Below are positions 37,375 through 47,060 of a stretch of DNA of 64,000 nucleotides, piece after piece (positions within the stretch are counted from its first letter, which is position 1; every line of letters begins with the position of its first letter). The notes below the pieces were generated by a model, which was given only the letters and a program-made list of their open reading frames with translations, had not been told where the DNA came from and did not search any database. Source of the DNA: Pseudobacteroides cellulosolvens ATCC 35603 = DSM 2933 (GTDB lineage: Bacteria; Bacillota; Clostridia; Acetivibrionales; DSM-2933); assembly GCF_001262605.1 (NCBI RefSeq), contig NZ_LGTC01000001.1, forward strand, positions 4,040,001 to 4,104,000. Direction: 5' to 3'. A program made the translations under genes and the position numbers.

Positions 37375-38628
37375 ATGCAAACTGATGTGAAACGGTTGAT
37401 TGAATTATGCCGTGAAGAACTGGAAACTAGGGATTATAGCGAAGACTATAAATGCCGTATTTCCAAGGCATGGGACACTCTTGTGGAGTGGATGGATACC
37501 AATCATGTATCAGAATTCGATACGGATGTGGGAAATGCTTTTTGTGATAGAAAAGTTGGTACTCATCTGCCGAACAAAGACCTTATCAAATCTCAAAGGG
37601 TTTATGTCAGGGCTATCAGGATGCTCATATCTCATCAAAATGAAGGGAGCATCGAAGACCATGCTCCTAAAACAGAGCACGTTTTTTTAGGAGCACTAGG
37701 CGACACTATAAAGCAATATATTGATTACATGGCAAATGTTCTTAAGAGAAAGAAGTCGACCATTAAAGGCAATGAATACTGCTTGTTCCTGTTTTACACT
37801 TTTCTAAAATCTCATGGGTATGAAATAAAAGACATCAATTTTGACATTATCGAGGATTTTCATCATGAACAGGGATATTCAATGAATACGCTGCATACCT
37901 GTGCAGGGATAATCCGTCGATTTCTGAAATACTTATACGAGTCATGTAAAATTGAAAAGGACTATTCGATTTATGTGGTTCCGGACAACTATCGAATCAG
38001 GGAAAGTAAGCTTCCCTCTGTGTATACCGAAGAAGAAGTTCGGAAAGTTTTGTCGTCCGTTGATCGTTCTTCCATTATCGGGAAGCGGGATTATCTCATT
38101 CTTATACTTGCTGCTGAATATGGCTGGAGAAATGGCGATATCCGCCATTTCAGGTTGGATCAAATAAATTGGGACAAAAATGAAATCTGGTTTTATCAAG
38201 ACAAGACCGATGTACCAGTATCATTTCCGCTTCTCGCATCTGTTGGGAATGCTATTATTGACTATTTGAAGAACGGGAGGCCAGCCACATCTGTGTCGGA
38301 AGTAATACTGTCCGTCAAACCGTCGAGAAAATCCATGCCTCTATCGGCTCAGGCTGTCAGTCACATCGCAGCAATGTATTTTGGGAAATCAGGGATATCC
38401 TCATTAAATGCCCGTCACAGGGGAACACATGCATTTCGCCATAGCCTTGCGTCAAATATGCTTAGAAAAGAAGTTCCTCTACCAGTAATTAGCGGTGTTC
38501 TTGGTCATAGCTCTACAGAAACAACAAAGATTTATCTTAAAGTGGATTTTAAGCAGTTGAAGAAATGTGCCATTCCCATGCCGGAAAACAACTCTCCTTT
38601 CTATAAAAAAGGAGGAATCTGGTTATGA
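37375..38628 (+). CDS. RIT tyrosine recombinase A (417 aa)
   Basis: First of three. A core-binding domain (about 115-210) and a catalytic domain with Arg in EYGWRNGDIRHF, H-x-x-R in GTHAFRHSLASN, and His/Tyr in LGHSSTETTKIYLKV. AGGAGGCG precedes the ATG. The stop overlaps the next start (ATGA). Confidence 0.92.
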   Translation: MQTDVKRLIELCREELETRDYSEDYKCRISKAWDTLVEWMDTNHVSEFDTDVGNAFCDRKVGTHLPNKDLIKSQRVYVRAIRMLISHQNEGSIEDHAPKTEHVFLGALGDTIKQYIDYMANVLKRKKSTIKGNEYCLFLFYTFLKSHGYEIKDINFDIIEDFHHEQGYSMNTLHTCAGIIRRFLKYLYESCKIEKDYSIYVVPDNYRIRESKLPSVYTEEEVRKVLSSVDRSSIIGKRDYLILILAAEYGWRNGDIRHFRLDQINWDKNEIWFYQDKTDVPVSFPLLASVGNAIIDYLKNGRPATSVSEVILSVKPSRKSMPLSAQAVSHIAAMYFGKSGISSLNARHRGTHAFRHSLASNMLRKEVPLPVISGVLGHSSTETTKIYLKVDFKQLKKCAIPMPENNSPFYKKGGIWL

Positions 38629-39608
38629 GAAAGATAAACCCATATGTACTAAAGTCTGTTTTCGCCGATGAAATGCGGAACTACCTTGACATAAAAGTAT
38701 CCCATGGCTTTCAGATGACAAGCTATTTTTATCAACTGAAGATATTTGATCAATTCTGTATAGAACGAGGTATAACTTCTCCGGTATTCACAATGAAGGA
38801 TGCTCATGCCTGGATACAGGCAGATGGCGATGAAGGAGATAGAAGGTATTGTGGTCGTCTCAGTATTGCAAAAAACTTTCTCACTTATCTTAACGCTAAG
38901 AATTATGATGTGGCAATACCTGACTCTGTACCGTATAAAGGTTCGGATTTTAAGCCGCACATTTATACGGATGATGAAACCACACGGTATTTCAACGCAA
39001 TCGATCGTTATTATACGGCAAGAGCTAAAATCAATTCGATACAGTTTCCTGTTATGTTCAGGCTTTTTTATTGCTGCGGAACAAGGCTGAACGAAACCTT
39101 GGGCATTCGGTTAAAAGATCTCGATCTTAAAGAAGGGATCGTCCGCTTGTGTGAAACAAAGAACCATAAAGAGCGATTCATTGTATTGGGTGACGACCTC
39201 TTGGAACTGATGATTGCCTATGCGGACAAGTATTTTTATCAGCTTGACGGAGATGATTTTATTTTCAATTCAAGAATAGGTTCCCGTTACAGTAAAGATA
39301 GAATCTACACCATACATAGAGAGACGTTGCAGTATGCTGGAATCCCCTATTTAGGAGACAAGGAAGGTCCTCGAATTCATGACTGGCGCCATACTTTTGC
39401 GGTTAGGTCGTTCAAGAGGATGATTGATTCCGGGATGGATATGTACACTTCCCTCCCAATCTTAAGCACCTATCTCGGACACAAAAGCATCTATGACACT
39501 GAAAAATACCTCCGTCTCACGATGTCAATATATCCTTACATTGAGGAGAAATGCAGGTGTCAGATGGAGTATGTATTTGGAATTGTGGAAAGGGGTGATT
39601 TCAGATGA
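38625..39608 (+). CDS. RIT tyrosine recombinase B (327 aa)
   Basis: Second of three. Catalytic residues: Arg in YCCGTRLNETLGIRL, H-x-x-R in IHDWRHTFAVRSF, His/Tyr in LGHKSIYDTEKYLRL. Ribosome site GGAGGAAT. Overlaps both neighbours by 4 bases. Confidence 0.92.
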   Translation: MRKINPYVLKSVFADEMRNYLDIKVSHGFQMTSYFYQLKIFDQFCIERGITSPVFTMKDAHAWIQADGDEGDRRYCGRLSIAKNFLTYLNAKNYDVAIPDSVPYKGSDFKPHIYTDDETTRYFNAIDRYYTARAKINSIQFPVMFRLFYCCGTRLNETLGIRLKDLDLKEGIVRLCETKNHKERFIVLGDDLLELMIAYADKYFYQLDGDDFIFNSRIGSRYSKDRIYTIHRETLQYAGIPYLGDKEGPRIHDWRHTFAVRSFKRMIDSGMDMYTSLPILSTYLGHKSIYDTEKYLRLTMSIYPYIEEKCRCQMEYVFGIVERGDFR

Positions 39609-40633
39609 AGAACACAGATTTTGCTTTCTGCCTTAATAAATTTTTTGTCAGATACCTCCCAAGCGTAAAAGGGAGCAGTCCTTCAACGATTGATTCCTAC
39701 AGGTACTCATTCATAAATTTTCTTGAATACTTACAGGAAACATCGAAAATCAAAGCAAATAAAATTAAGATAAGTGACCTCTCTTATGAAAACGTGTGTG
39801 GTTATCTAGATTGGCTTGAAGAATGCAAGCACAACGGGCCTAATACCAGGAATCAGCGACAGGCAGCCATAAACTCTTTTGTAAGATTCCTTATGATGGA
39901 GCAACCGGAATATATGAATGAATATCAGCGTGTTTTGGCGATTCCTGTCAAAAAAATCCTTCGGCCGGAAATCTCATATGCAAAAACAGATGGCATAAAG
40001 TTGATGATGAACCTGCCAGATGCCACAAGTGCCATGGGATTGAGGGATTATGTCATTCTGGCAATTCTTTACACTACCGGCATAAGGGTAAGCGAGTTGA
40101 TTTCCATTAAGGTCAAGGATTTATCTTTATATGAACCAGAGACGCTGCTGGTTCATGGAAAGGGCAATAAATACCGATACGTTCCGCTAATGAAGTATTT
40201 GATCCCTTCAATCAATAGGTATCTCGATGTACTTGGATACAATCGACCAGGAAGGGAAAATGAATGGCTTTTGAAAAATCATATGAAAAAGCAATTTACA
40301 CGGCAGGGAATAAACTACATAGTTTCAAAGTATACATTGCTAGCAAGGTCTCAGAATCCGGGCTTGGTTCCGAAAGATTTCAGTCCTCACAAGATAAGGC
40401 ATAGTTCAGCTATGGGGCTTGTGGATGCTGGTGTCGATCTTATCTATATCCGCGACCTGCTCGGACATGTCAGCGTAAAAACGACGGAAGTCTATGCGAA
40501 AACAAATGCACAGCTAAAACGCAAAGCAATAGAGGCAGCAGGAAATGAAATAATACTAGATGAATTGCCTGAATGGGAATCAAATACCGATTTAAAGTCA
40601 TGGCTGAAAAGTCTTGGCACGCGTAAAATCTGA
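39605..40633 (+). CDS. RIT tyrosine recombinase C (342 aa)
   Basis: Third of three, XerC/D-like. N-terminal core-binding domain (about 10-105); Arg in LYTTGIRVSELISIK, H-x-x-R in FSPHKIRHSSAMG, His/Tyr in LLGHVSVKTTEVYAK. The stop lies 6 bases before the right terminal repeat. No lesions. Confidence 0.92.
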   Translation: MKNTDFAFCLNKFFVRYLPSVKGSSPSTIDSYRYSFINFLEYLQETSKIKANKIKISDLSYENVCGYLDWLEECKHNGPNTRNQRQAAINSFVRFLMMEQPEYMNEYQRVLAIPVKKILRPEISYAKTDGIKLMMNLPDATSAMGLRDYVILAILYTTGIRVSELISIKVKDLSLYEPETLLVHGKGNKYRYVPLMKYLIPSINRYLDVLGYNRPGRENEWLLKNHMKKQFTRQGINYIVSKYTLLARSQNPGLVPKDFSPHKIRHSSAMGLVDAGVDLIYIRDLLGHVSVKTTEVYAKTNAQLKRKAIEAAGNEIILDELPEWESNTDLKSWLKSLGTRKI

Positions 40634-40638
40634 CATCT

Positions 40639-40722
40639 ATTATGTAAAGATATATGTTAAGACTTCCGCTTAAACATTTCATTCTTGTGCTTTTCTTTAC
40701 ATAACGGAAGTCTTAACATAAC
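40639..40722 (-). repeat. RIT right terminal inverted repeat
   Basis: Inverse partner of 37231-37314, ending CTTAACATAAC. Confidence 0.9.
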
Positions 40723-40954
40723 CTCGTTTACGTAAAGATTAACGTAAACGAGGGCGTTTTCGCTGGCCTGCTGAAGGAAATGACAAAACCATGATTCTTA
40801 ATGCTAACGAATTGACTTGTCTGATTGACGGTGCCAGATTAGAAAAAAAGCTTAAGAGAAAAGAGGTTTTTGAACGAGAAATATCTTAAAAATATTCTAT
40901 CGAAATATGCCTTAAAACCTTGGAATTATGCGGGTTTTGTGGTATAATTCTCTT

Positions 40955-42559
40955 ATGAAAACAAAAGAAAATCCAACAGAAAATTTCATCAGAATAATAA
41001 AAGAATTAAAGGAAGAAAACGAGCAACTAAAGCAGCAAAACCAGTGGCTGATGGAGCAGTTTCGTCTTTCAAAGCATAAGAAATATTGTGCATCTAGCGA
41101 ACATAACACAGTAGACCAGATGTGCCTTTTCAACGAAGCAGAAGCGACTTCAGATTTGACTATATCACAACCTGGGTTTACTGAGGTGAAGGCTTATCAT
41201 CGCAAAAAAAGCCGCTTAATAACTGATAAACTTCCTGACGATCTACCTATAGAGGTAATTGAACACGAATTGCCGAAAACAGAGCGTTTCTGTCCGGAAT
41301 GCAGCAGCGAGTTGCATGAAATGGGAAAAGAAACACGTGAAGAAATAAAGATTATTCCTGCCAAAGCAGTAATTATACGCCATGTACGATACGTTTACTC
41401 TTGTCGGAAATGTGAAAGCACCTCTGATCATGTACCGATTAATAAGGCGGATATGCCTGAGCCTGTTATAAAAGGCGGATTTGCTTCTCCAGATACAATT
41501 GCCCATATTGCATCACAGAAATTCATGATGGCATCGCCATTATACCGACAAGAGCAGGAGTGGAAGCAAAATGGAATCATGCTTTCACGCCAAACTATGT
41601 CTAATTGGCTCATCAAGGCTTCTGAGGACTGGCTGGAGCCAATATATCTGGTGATGAAACATAGATTGTGCAAACATGATGTACTTCATGCAGATGAAAG
41701 TGCTATACAAGTGCTAAAAGAACCGGGAAAAACGCCACAGTCAAAGAGTTACATGTGGCTGTTCCGAACCAGTGGAGAGGCAAAGCACCAGATTGTGATT
41801 TATGAATACCAACCAGACAGGAAGCATATACATCCACAAAAATTTTTAAAAGATTTTTCTGGATATATCCACGCAGATGGATACGATGGGTATCATAAAT
41901 TACCGGAAAACATTATGGTAGTTGGCTGCCTGGCTCATCTGCGGAGGAAGCTTTTTGATGCGTTGAAAATCTTGCCAAAGGACAAACAGTCTGGTTCAAA
42001 TGCTGCCAAAGGAGTAGAATATTGTGATAAGCTGTTTCATCTCGAGAAACAGTTTGCTTCGTTGTCCCCAGAAAACAGGCATAAAGAGCACGAAAGGCAG
42101 TCCAAACCTCTGATAAATGAATTTTTTAGCTGGATGGAACAATTGAATGCATTACCAAATACACTACTTGGAAAAGCGGCATATTATGCAAAGAGCCAAC
42201 GAAAGTATCTTGAAAGATATCTGCTTGATGGCAGGTTGGAAATTTCAAACAACCGTGCAGAACGGAGTATAAAACCTTTTGTTATCGGGCGCAAAAATTG
42301 GCTTTTTTCCAATACACCTAACGGTGCAAAGGCAAGCGCAATTTATTATAGCCTGATCGTGACCGCAATCGAAAACAGCTTAAATCCATTTGAATATTTA
42401 TCATGGATTCTTACAAACGCTCCTAACCTTGGAAAATCAGGATATGTAACAAAAATTGAAGATTTATTGCCTGGCAGCGATAAAATACCATCCAACGTGT
42501 TTATACCAAAACCAAAAGGAACAGCACCCGAAAAATATGCATGGGAGGAAGACAAATGA
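40955..42559 (+). CDS. tnpC: IS66 transposase TnpC (534 aa)
   Basis: Full-length Orf3: an N-terminal coiled coil (LKEENEQLKQQNQWLMEQF), a zinc-binding segment (CPECSSEL ... CRKCES) and a DDE core with DVLHADESAIQV, IHADGYDGYHKL and NNRAERSIKPFVIGRKNW. No lesions. The element's tnpA and tnpB are broken, so transposition would need these supplied by another copy. The ATG at 40955 (MKTKENP) matches the family start; an upstream GTG-type start is unlikely. Confidence 0.92.
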   Translation: MKTKENPTENFIRIIKELKEENEQLKQQNQWLMEQFRLSKHKKYCASSEHNTVDQMCLFNEAEATSDLTISQPGFTEVKAYHRKKSRLITDKLPDDLPIEVIEHELPKTERFCPECSSELHEMGKETREEIKIIPAKAVIIRHVRYVYSCRKCESTSDHVPINKADMPEPVIKGGFASPDTIAHIASQKFMMASPLYRQEQEWKQNGIMLSRQTMSNWLIKASEDWLEPIYLVMKHRLCKHDVLHADESAIQVLKEPGKTPQSKSYMWLFRTSGEAKHQIVIYEYQPDRKHIHPQKFLKDFSGYIHADGYDGYHKLPENIMVVGCLAHLRRKLFDALKILPKDKQSGSNAAKGVEYCDKLFHLEKQFASLSPENRHKEHERQSKPLINEFFSWMEQLNALPNTLLGKAAYYAKSQRKYLERYLLDGRLEISNNRAERSIKPFVIGRKNWLFSNTPNGAKASAIYYSLIVTAIENSLNPFEYLSWILTNAPNLGKSGYVTKIEDLLPGSDKIPSNVFIPKPKGTAPEKYAWEEDK

Positions 42560-42831
42560 GTTACAAAAAGCACACTTCATTTATGGTTGAATTCATCTCT
42601 GATTTCGTAAATGGTGAAATAGAGCGTTATTTTTTTGATTTGGATTATTCTGCTTATGTGATAGAGCATTTTCCTCATATGGAGCTTGAGGACGCCAGAT
42701 TTGCAGACTGGTTTGCCCATACAATAGATCAGACATATGAGCGTGGAACTGATCTTGGTCTACCAGATGAAGAGTTTAGGGTTGAAATATCTAAGGCTCT
42801 GGATGAATGGCTTGGTAGGAAAAGATATTGA
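42556..42831 (+). CDS. IS66-associated small protein (TnpD-like, 91 aa)
   Basis: The ATG at 42556 overlaps the tnpC stop (ATGA). An acidic, helical protein (FADWFAHTIDQTYERGTDLG) often found as a fourth gene in Firmicutes IS66 elements. Role unknown. It ends 41 bases before the right end of the element. Confidence 0.75.
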   Translation: MSYKKHTSFMVEFISDFVNGEIERYFFDLDYSAYVIEHFPHMELEDARFADWFAHTIDQTYERGTDLGLPDEEFRVEISKALDEWLGRKRY

Positions 42832-42887
42832 TATTATTTAATTGAGATGCCTATATGTCTGCTTGTATTTGACGCTTACATTGTTTT

Positions 42888-43221
42888 ACATTGAATGTAT
42901 ACGTTTAATAACTTGGTGTATAGACTAAATTATAAGGCCATGAGATAATACCCTAAAAATTAGTTTAGAGCCTTCAAAATTTTTAATTTATATTGCAGGA
43001 TGAAATCCGGATTTATGTTTATAACAACACCAATATATTGGAGCCTATTTTTTTGGTAGTTTGAGAATACCATATAATATAGAAATTAATATATTATCAG
43101 TTAATAAAATATCAGAAAAACATATAAAAAACTGTGAGAATTTGAAAGATGCAATGAATAACCTTTTAAGCAAGAAAACAATTCTCAACACCTAATTGAG
43201 TTGCATTCAAATATCAATAAT
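42888..43221. other. Intergenic, with a possible gene remnant
   Basis: Around 42995-43195 on the plus strand, two frames give DEIRIYVYNNTNILEPIF and SLRIPYNIEINILSVNKISE then HIKNCENLKDAMNNLLSKK, which look like the C-terminus of a frameshifted protein. No family recognised. Confidence 0.35.
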
Positions 43222-43359
43222 CTATCTGATAAACTTATTTACTAAATATGATAGCATGAACCCTACACCCACTAAAATAATCATTACTTCTAGACAAAAA
43301 GTAAATATACTAAAAATGCTTGGAACTCTTGGCATTATTATGTCAATTATATCCCACAT
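43222..43359 (-). CDS. Small membrane peptide (45 aa)
   Basis: MWDIIDIIMPRVPSIFSIFT then FCLEVMIILVGVGFMLSYLV and NKFIR. AAGGAGGG stands 5 bases before the ATG, a near-perfect ribosome site. One membrane helix with a short basic C-terminal tail. Small hydrophobic peptides of this kind include toxin peptides and membrane regulators; the function here is unknown. Confidence 0.6.
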   Translation of the reverse strand: MWDIIDIIMPRVPSIFSIFTFCLEVMIILVGVGFMLSYLVNKFIR

Positions 43360-43908
43360 TTTTACCCTCCTTGTAATTAATACGAATTTCTCAGCTAATG
43401 TCTAAATAGTTCGATTCCTTACGATAATTTTTGGCAGAACTATTACGATCCATTATCTCAAAATGTTAACATGAATTTAGTACAGTATTTATATTTGCCT
43501 ACATTTTACATTCTTACAAATTATAGCTTTCCCTTACTATCATTAATATATTGAACAATATGCTTTTATTATTGACAACACAGATACATGGACATGCAAT
43601 AGCATGATTAATCCAGAAAAAAGATATTGTCAGACAATTTCTTCGGTATATCCTTCTATATCTATCAGTATAACCATGAAAAATTAAAAAAGTATTTGTT
43701 ACCTTTACGGTCTACTGATCATGATCTATTTGGTCTATGAAGTATAATAACAGAAATTGCACTTTTTCAGTAATAGTTAAGTTATATCTTAGTGTCAATA
43801 CAACAATAATTATATATCAATTCGAACATATCTTCTTTAGTTAAATATTAACTTTAACAAATTTGCATTTTTCCATACATCTTATTAACATTAAGTTACT
43901 CATGCACT
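43360..43908. other. AT-rich intergenic region
   Basis: About 550 bases. I see no gene, strong hairpin or repeat. Confidence 0.4.
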
Positions 43909-45513
43909 TTAATGTATTTTAAAATTTGTTACAAAATTAATTTGGACCATCTTTTTCTTAACTATATTATCATATAAGATTTTTATAATATACCCAAATA
44001 AAAATATATTTATTGTTGAAATAATCATTGTGACTATTGTAGCAATTTCAACAGAATTAATTACCTTACTATTTTCATATAATATAATATGTGTATTAAC
44101 ATAAGAAGTTATACTAAAGAAAAAGGCACAAACTAGTAATCTATTATCTCTAATATATATATACGATAAAATGGCTAAGGCTACTGATGTAAAGATATAT
44201 CTCTCATGCATCCTTGATGAGAAAGTAAATACTCCAGCAAAAAGCAATAATGCAGTTATAAATATATAAGAAGAATTTTGTGATTTTATATAAATAAGCC
44301 AAGAAAATAGAGTAATCAAACAAATTGATATCATCCCCCAGTTATAGTAACTAAAAATAAATAATGTTTCTGAATCATCTTGAAAATTCGCCCCTAAAAG
44401 CTGAAATAAATTAAACGCATTTAAAGTTGCAAATTTATATTCTCCCATAGTATTTAAGTATAAACGAAAAATCCATAATGGCCCTAACTTTAAAGCAAAA
44501 GGAAGCACAATAATTATTGCTGTACAAATACAAGATAAAGCTGATTTTATAATATCTTTAAGATTTCTTTTTCTAAATAGTTCAAAAAATAAAATTGGTA
44601 AGAAAATAATACCTTGAGGTTTCATTAATACTGCTATAGAAAATAAAATAGATGAAAAAACAATTTTATTTTCAGTAAGCTTAAATAATGCTAAAACAAT
44701 AATTAGTGTAAAAAAGGAATCTACTTGTCCCCATAATGTTGAATTAATGAAAACAGCAGGATTAAAAACATAAAAAATAGATAATAAAATACTCATTTCA
44801 ATTGTTATATATTTTTTCGCAACCCTAAAAACTATACAAGCGGTGGCAACATCTGCTATAATTGATGGTAATTTCAACAAAACAACATAATAATGGCCAA
44901 TATTATCAAAACTAGCTATCTTGCCGATTATAAGTAATATATACATATATAGTGGAGGATAATCACTTGGAATTTTCATCTTATATACATCTGTAAAGCC
45001 TCCAGATAATACTGATGCCCATTTTTTAAAACATACAATATCATATGTAAACCCTTCCATTAAAGTAACGGAGGCTAGCCGTAATAAAAACCCTATTCCA
45101 AGCAATATAAATACAATAAAACTGATGTTTTTTGTATGTATCTTATATCCCTTATTATTAATTAAATAGTAAAATAACATAAATATAAAAATGAATATAA
45201 AAAAATATATAACTATTTGAATTGCATATTTATGTGAATCTCTTGGAATCGGATTTACATTTAAATTTCTTAGATTGTCTTTCTTTTGATTTATTTCATT
45301 TTTTTCTTGGACACCTTTATCTTTTTTTCTAACGCTGTAATTGTTTTTGATTTCATTAACATTTTGTCGTTTGTTCTGTAGACTTTTATCAATTTCAACA
45401 CTATTATTTGAAATATATCCATTATATCTACTTAATGAATAACCTGCAATAATGCCTGATAATATTAGAATTAATAATAAAATTATTCTTAAGTAATATT
45501 TTTTAATTATCAA
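43909..45513 (-). CDS. GT-C-type membrane glycosyltransferase (534 aa)
   Basis: About twelve membrane helices. One begins at residue 10, a Lys/Asn-rich external loop of about 75 residues follows, then the remaining helices. Motifs fit the dolichyl-phosphate-mannose-protein mannosyltransferase/GT39-GT87 group: TYDIVCFKKWASVL (acidic loop-1 residue), SDYPPLYMYIL, LWGQVDSFFTL, LMKPQGIIFLP and SSRMHERYIF. It would transfer sugar from a polyprenyl-phosphate carrier outside the membrane. It lies downstream of the pilus genes on the same strand but after a terminator. Pilin or surface-protein glycosylation is a guess. Confidence 0.8.
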   Translation of the reverse strand: MIIKKYYLRIILLLILILSGIIAGYSLSRYNGYISNNSVEIDKSLQNKRQNVNEIKNNYSVRKKDKGVQEKNEINQKKDNLRNLNVNPIPRDSHKYAIQIVIYFFIFIFIFMLFYYLINNKGYKIHTKNISFIVFILLGIGFLLRLASVTLMEGFTYDIVCFKKWASVLSGGFTDVYKMKIPSDYPPLYMYILLIIGKIASFDNIGHYYVVLLKLPSIIADVATACIVFRVAKKYITIEMSILLSIFYVFNPAVFINSTLWGQVDSFFTLIIVLALFKLTENKIVFSSILFSIAVLMKPQGIIFLPILFFELFRKRNLKDIIKSALSCICTAIIIVLPFALKLGPLWIFRLYLNTMGEYKFATLNAFNLFQLLGANFQDDSETLFIFSYYNWGMISICLITLFSWLIYIKSQNSSYIFITALLLFAGVFTFSSRMHERYIFTSVALAILSYIYIRDNRLLVCAFFFSITSYVNTHIILYENSKVINSVEIATIVTMIISTINIFLFGYIIKILYDNIVKKKMVQINFVTNFKIH

Positions 45514-45755
45514 AACAATTATCCCCCTTAAAATAATTTAACATCTCATATTAACAATTTACTATTATTTTCTTCATACATGTTGATTCATAACAAGTTT
45601 GATACTTTCTTACTGTACTTGTCAAGTATATCTCCTATAACTAAATAAATCAAATAAATCAATATTTATTAATTTAAATAGGTTGATTTTATTCCACTTA
45701 CATATGTCTATGTATTATAATCAATTAGATAAATTATTTAAACCAAGAAATAATA

Positions 45756-45789
45756 AAAGGAAGCATCAATTAATAATAGAGCTTCCTTT
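45756..45789 (-). terminator. Terminator of the pilus-locus transcript
   Basis: AAAGGAAGC and GCTTCCTTT form a 9-bp stem with a 16-base loop. In the leftward direction it is followed by TTATT. It starts 14 bases after the lipoprotein stop. Confidence 0.75.
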
Positions 45790-45802
45790 ATAGTACTTAT
45801 GC

Positions 45803-47047
45803 TTATTTCTCTACAATCTCAGTGCCAGTATTAATTATACTGTTCATATATATACCGCTAACTTTAGGTGACTTTATATCATTGTTCAGTACCACAAAGT
45901 AATCATATTTATATTTATTTTGCTGCCCTATTATACCACTCATCATTTCTATTGTAGCCTCAAACTTCACTATATATTTGCTCTGTTTCTTTGTATAAGC
46001 TGGATGTGGTATTATTTCAAAGTTACTCAATTTCAGAACTTTTCCCATATTAGACTTTAAAGGAAATGAATCAATATTAAACTTAGTTTTGTATTGATCA
46101 TCTATTTGCATTATTTCCTTTTTATCTTTATCGATATTAAGCTTTAAAATACCCTTTGAATAATCAGCAAATTCCTTTTGACTTGAAAACCACTTAGATT
46201 TTAATAAGTTCATTCTTTCATTATCTAATTCTTTAAAATTTGTAAAGAATTTTTCAATTAGTTTTGATTCATTATCAAACCTGCTTCCATCTTCTTTATT
46301 TGCATATTCTTTACCATCTGGTGTTTTATCTGTATTGATGTATGGAAACCTTTCAACAAAGTCATTGTTTATAAGCAACACCCTGTTTTGATATCCAGGT
46401 CTTGTGCTAGATTCTACAGCTCTTTTTATCTTATAATCACTACTATCTTTTACAACTGTTATATCATAACTTGCTACTATCCTAAAATAATCATACTTGT
46501 TTTCATCAATATTTACCGCTTGTTTTTCATATAGCTTTGTTGTTGGATTCTGCTTATACGCTAAATAAAAATCTATATCCGGCAAGCATTTAGCCATTAA
46601 TTGAACCTTTGTATAGTACATTAAATCATTGGTACTTTTGCCTATATATGTAGTTTCTATTCCTTTATCCTTTAGTGCATTCATTAACTGATACTCAACA
46701 ACAACCATTCCATTAAGCTCTATATACCTTGGCAGATGTATACCAATTTCAGGATTATTCTCCCCCTCCGAAATAGTACGCTTTGAAATAAATGGCTTTA
46801 TATCTTCAGGTACAATCGCCGTATTATTATATTTTTCAATTGGCTGAGAAAAAGCTTTAATAAAATAATCTGATACAACCTTCTTAACCTTCTTAGTAGC
46901 AGCCGAATTCTCAATTGTCACATTGTTATCTTCGCTATTATCGGTTTTATCATCGCCACCTAGAAATGATGGCATACTACAGCCAGTATTAATTATAAGA
47001 ATAAGTGCAATAACTGTGATTAATGCTAATCTAAAGTTTTTTTTCAT
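45803..47047 (-). CDS. Lipoprotein at the end of the pilus locus (414 aa)
   Basis: Signal peptide with a lipobox (IINTGC, Cys 23), then an acidic Asn-rich linker and about 360 residues of mixed structure with several beta-like blocks. No known family recognised. It starts 13 bases below the PilX-like gene on the same strand, so it likely works with the pilus, for example at the outer membrane face of the cell. GGGGTGG-type site before the ATG. Confidence 0.7.
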   Translation of the reverse strand: MKKNFRLALITVIALILIINTGCSMPSFLGGDDKTDNSEDNNVTIENSAATKKVKKVVSDYFIKAFSQPIEKYNNTAIVPEDIKPFISKRTISEGENNPEIGIHLPRYIELNGMVVVEYQLMNALKDKGIETTYIGKSTNDLMYYTKVQLMAKCLPDIDFYLAYKQNPTTKLYEKQAVNIDENKYDYFRIVASYDITVVKDSSDYKIKRAVESSTRPGYQNRVLLINNDFVERFPYINTDKTPDGKEYANKEDGSRFDNESKLIEKFFTNFKELDNERMNLLKSKWFSSQKEFADYSKGILKLNIDKDKKEIMQIDDQYKTKFNIDSFPLKSNMGKVLKLSNFEIIPHPAYTKKQSKYIVKFEATIEMMSGIIGQQNKYKYDYFVVLNNDIKSPKVSGIYMNSIINTGTEIVEK

Positions 47048-47060
47048 AATTCCACCCCGT

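Larger units (their letters stand above)
37231..40746 (+). mobile_element. Recombinase-in-trio (RIT) element
   Basis: Three consecutive tyrosine-recombinase genes, each overlapping the next by 4 bases, lie between 84-bp terminal inverted repeats, with AACGAG on both sides (37225-37230 and 40747-40752). Beyond the right repeat is a further 24-base stretch that, with the AACGAG, forms the palindrome CTCGTTTACGT...ACGTAAACGAG. All three genes look intact. Confidence 0.85.
37014..40889 (+). pseudogene. tnpB: IS66 tnpB split by the RIT element
   Basis: The 5' part (37014-37230) encodes VYLCCGYTDMRKSINGMTML to FWLYFKRLER. The 3' part (40753-40889) encodes RFRWPAEGNDKTMILNANEL to FEREIS. Removing 37231-40752 restores the frame exactly (codon split G/GG). 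Confidence 0.9.
36543..42879 (+). mobile_element. IS66-family element with 8-bp target duplication, interrupted by a RIT element
   Basis: Ends GTAAGCGTAAA (36543) and TTTGACGCTTAC (ending 42879) are inverted repeats. ATTGTTTT occurs directly on both sides (36535-36542 and 42880-42887), the 8-bp duplication expected for IS66. Gene order tnpA (with stop), tnpB (split by the RIT), tnpC, small fourth gene. Confidence 0.92.

Noticed and set aside
43196-43405. Plus-strand 69-codon frame
   Set aside because: It is the mirror of the better-supported minus-strand membrane peptide with a strong ribosome site.
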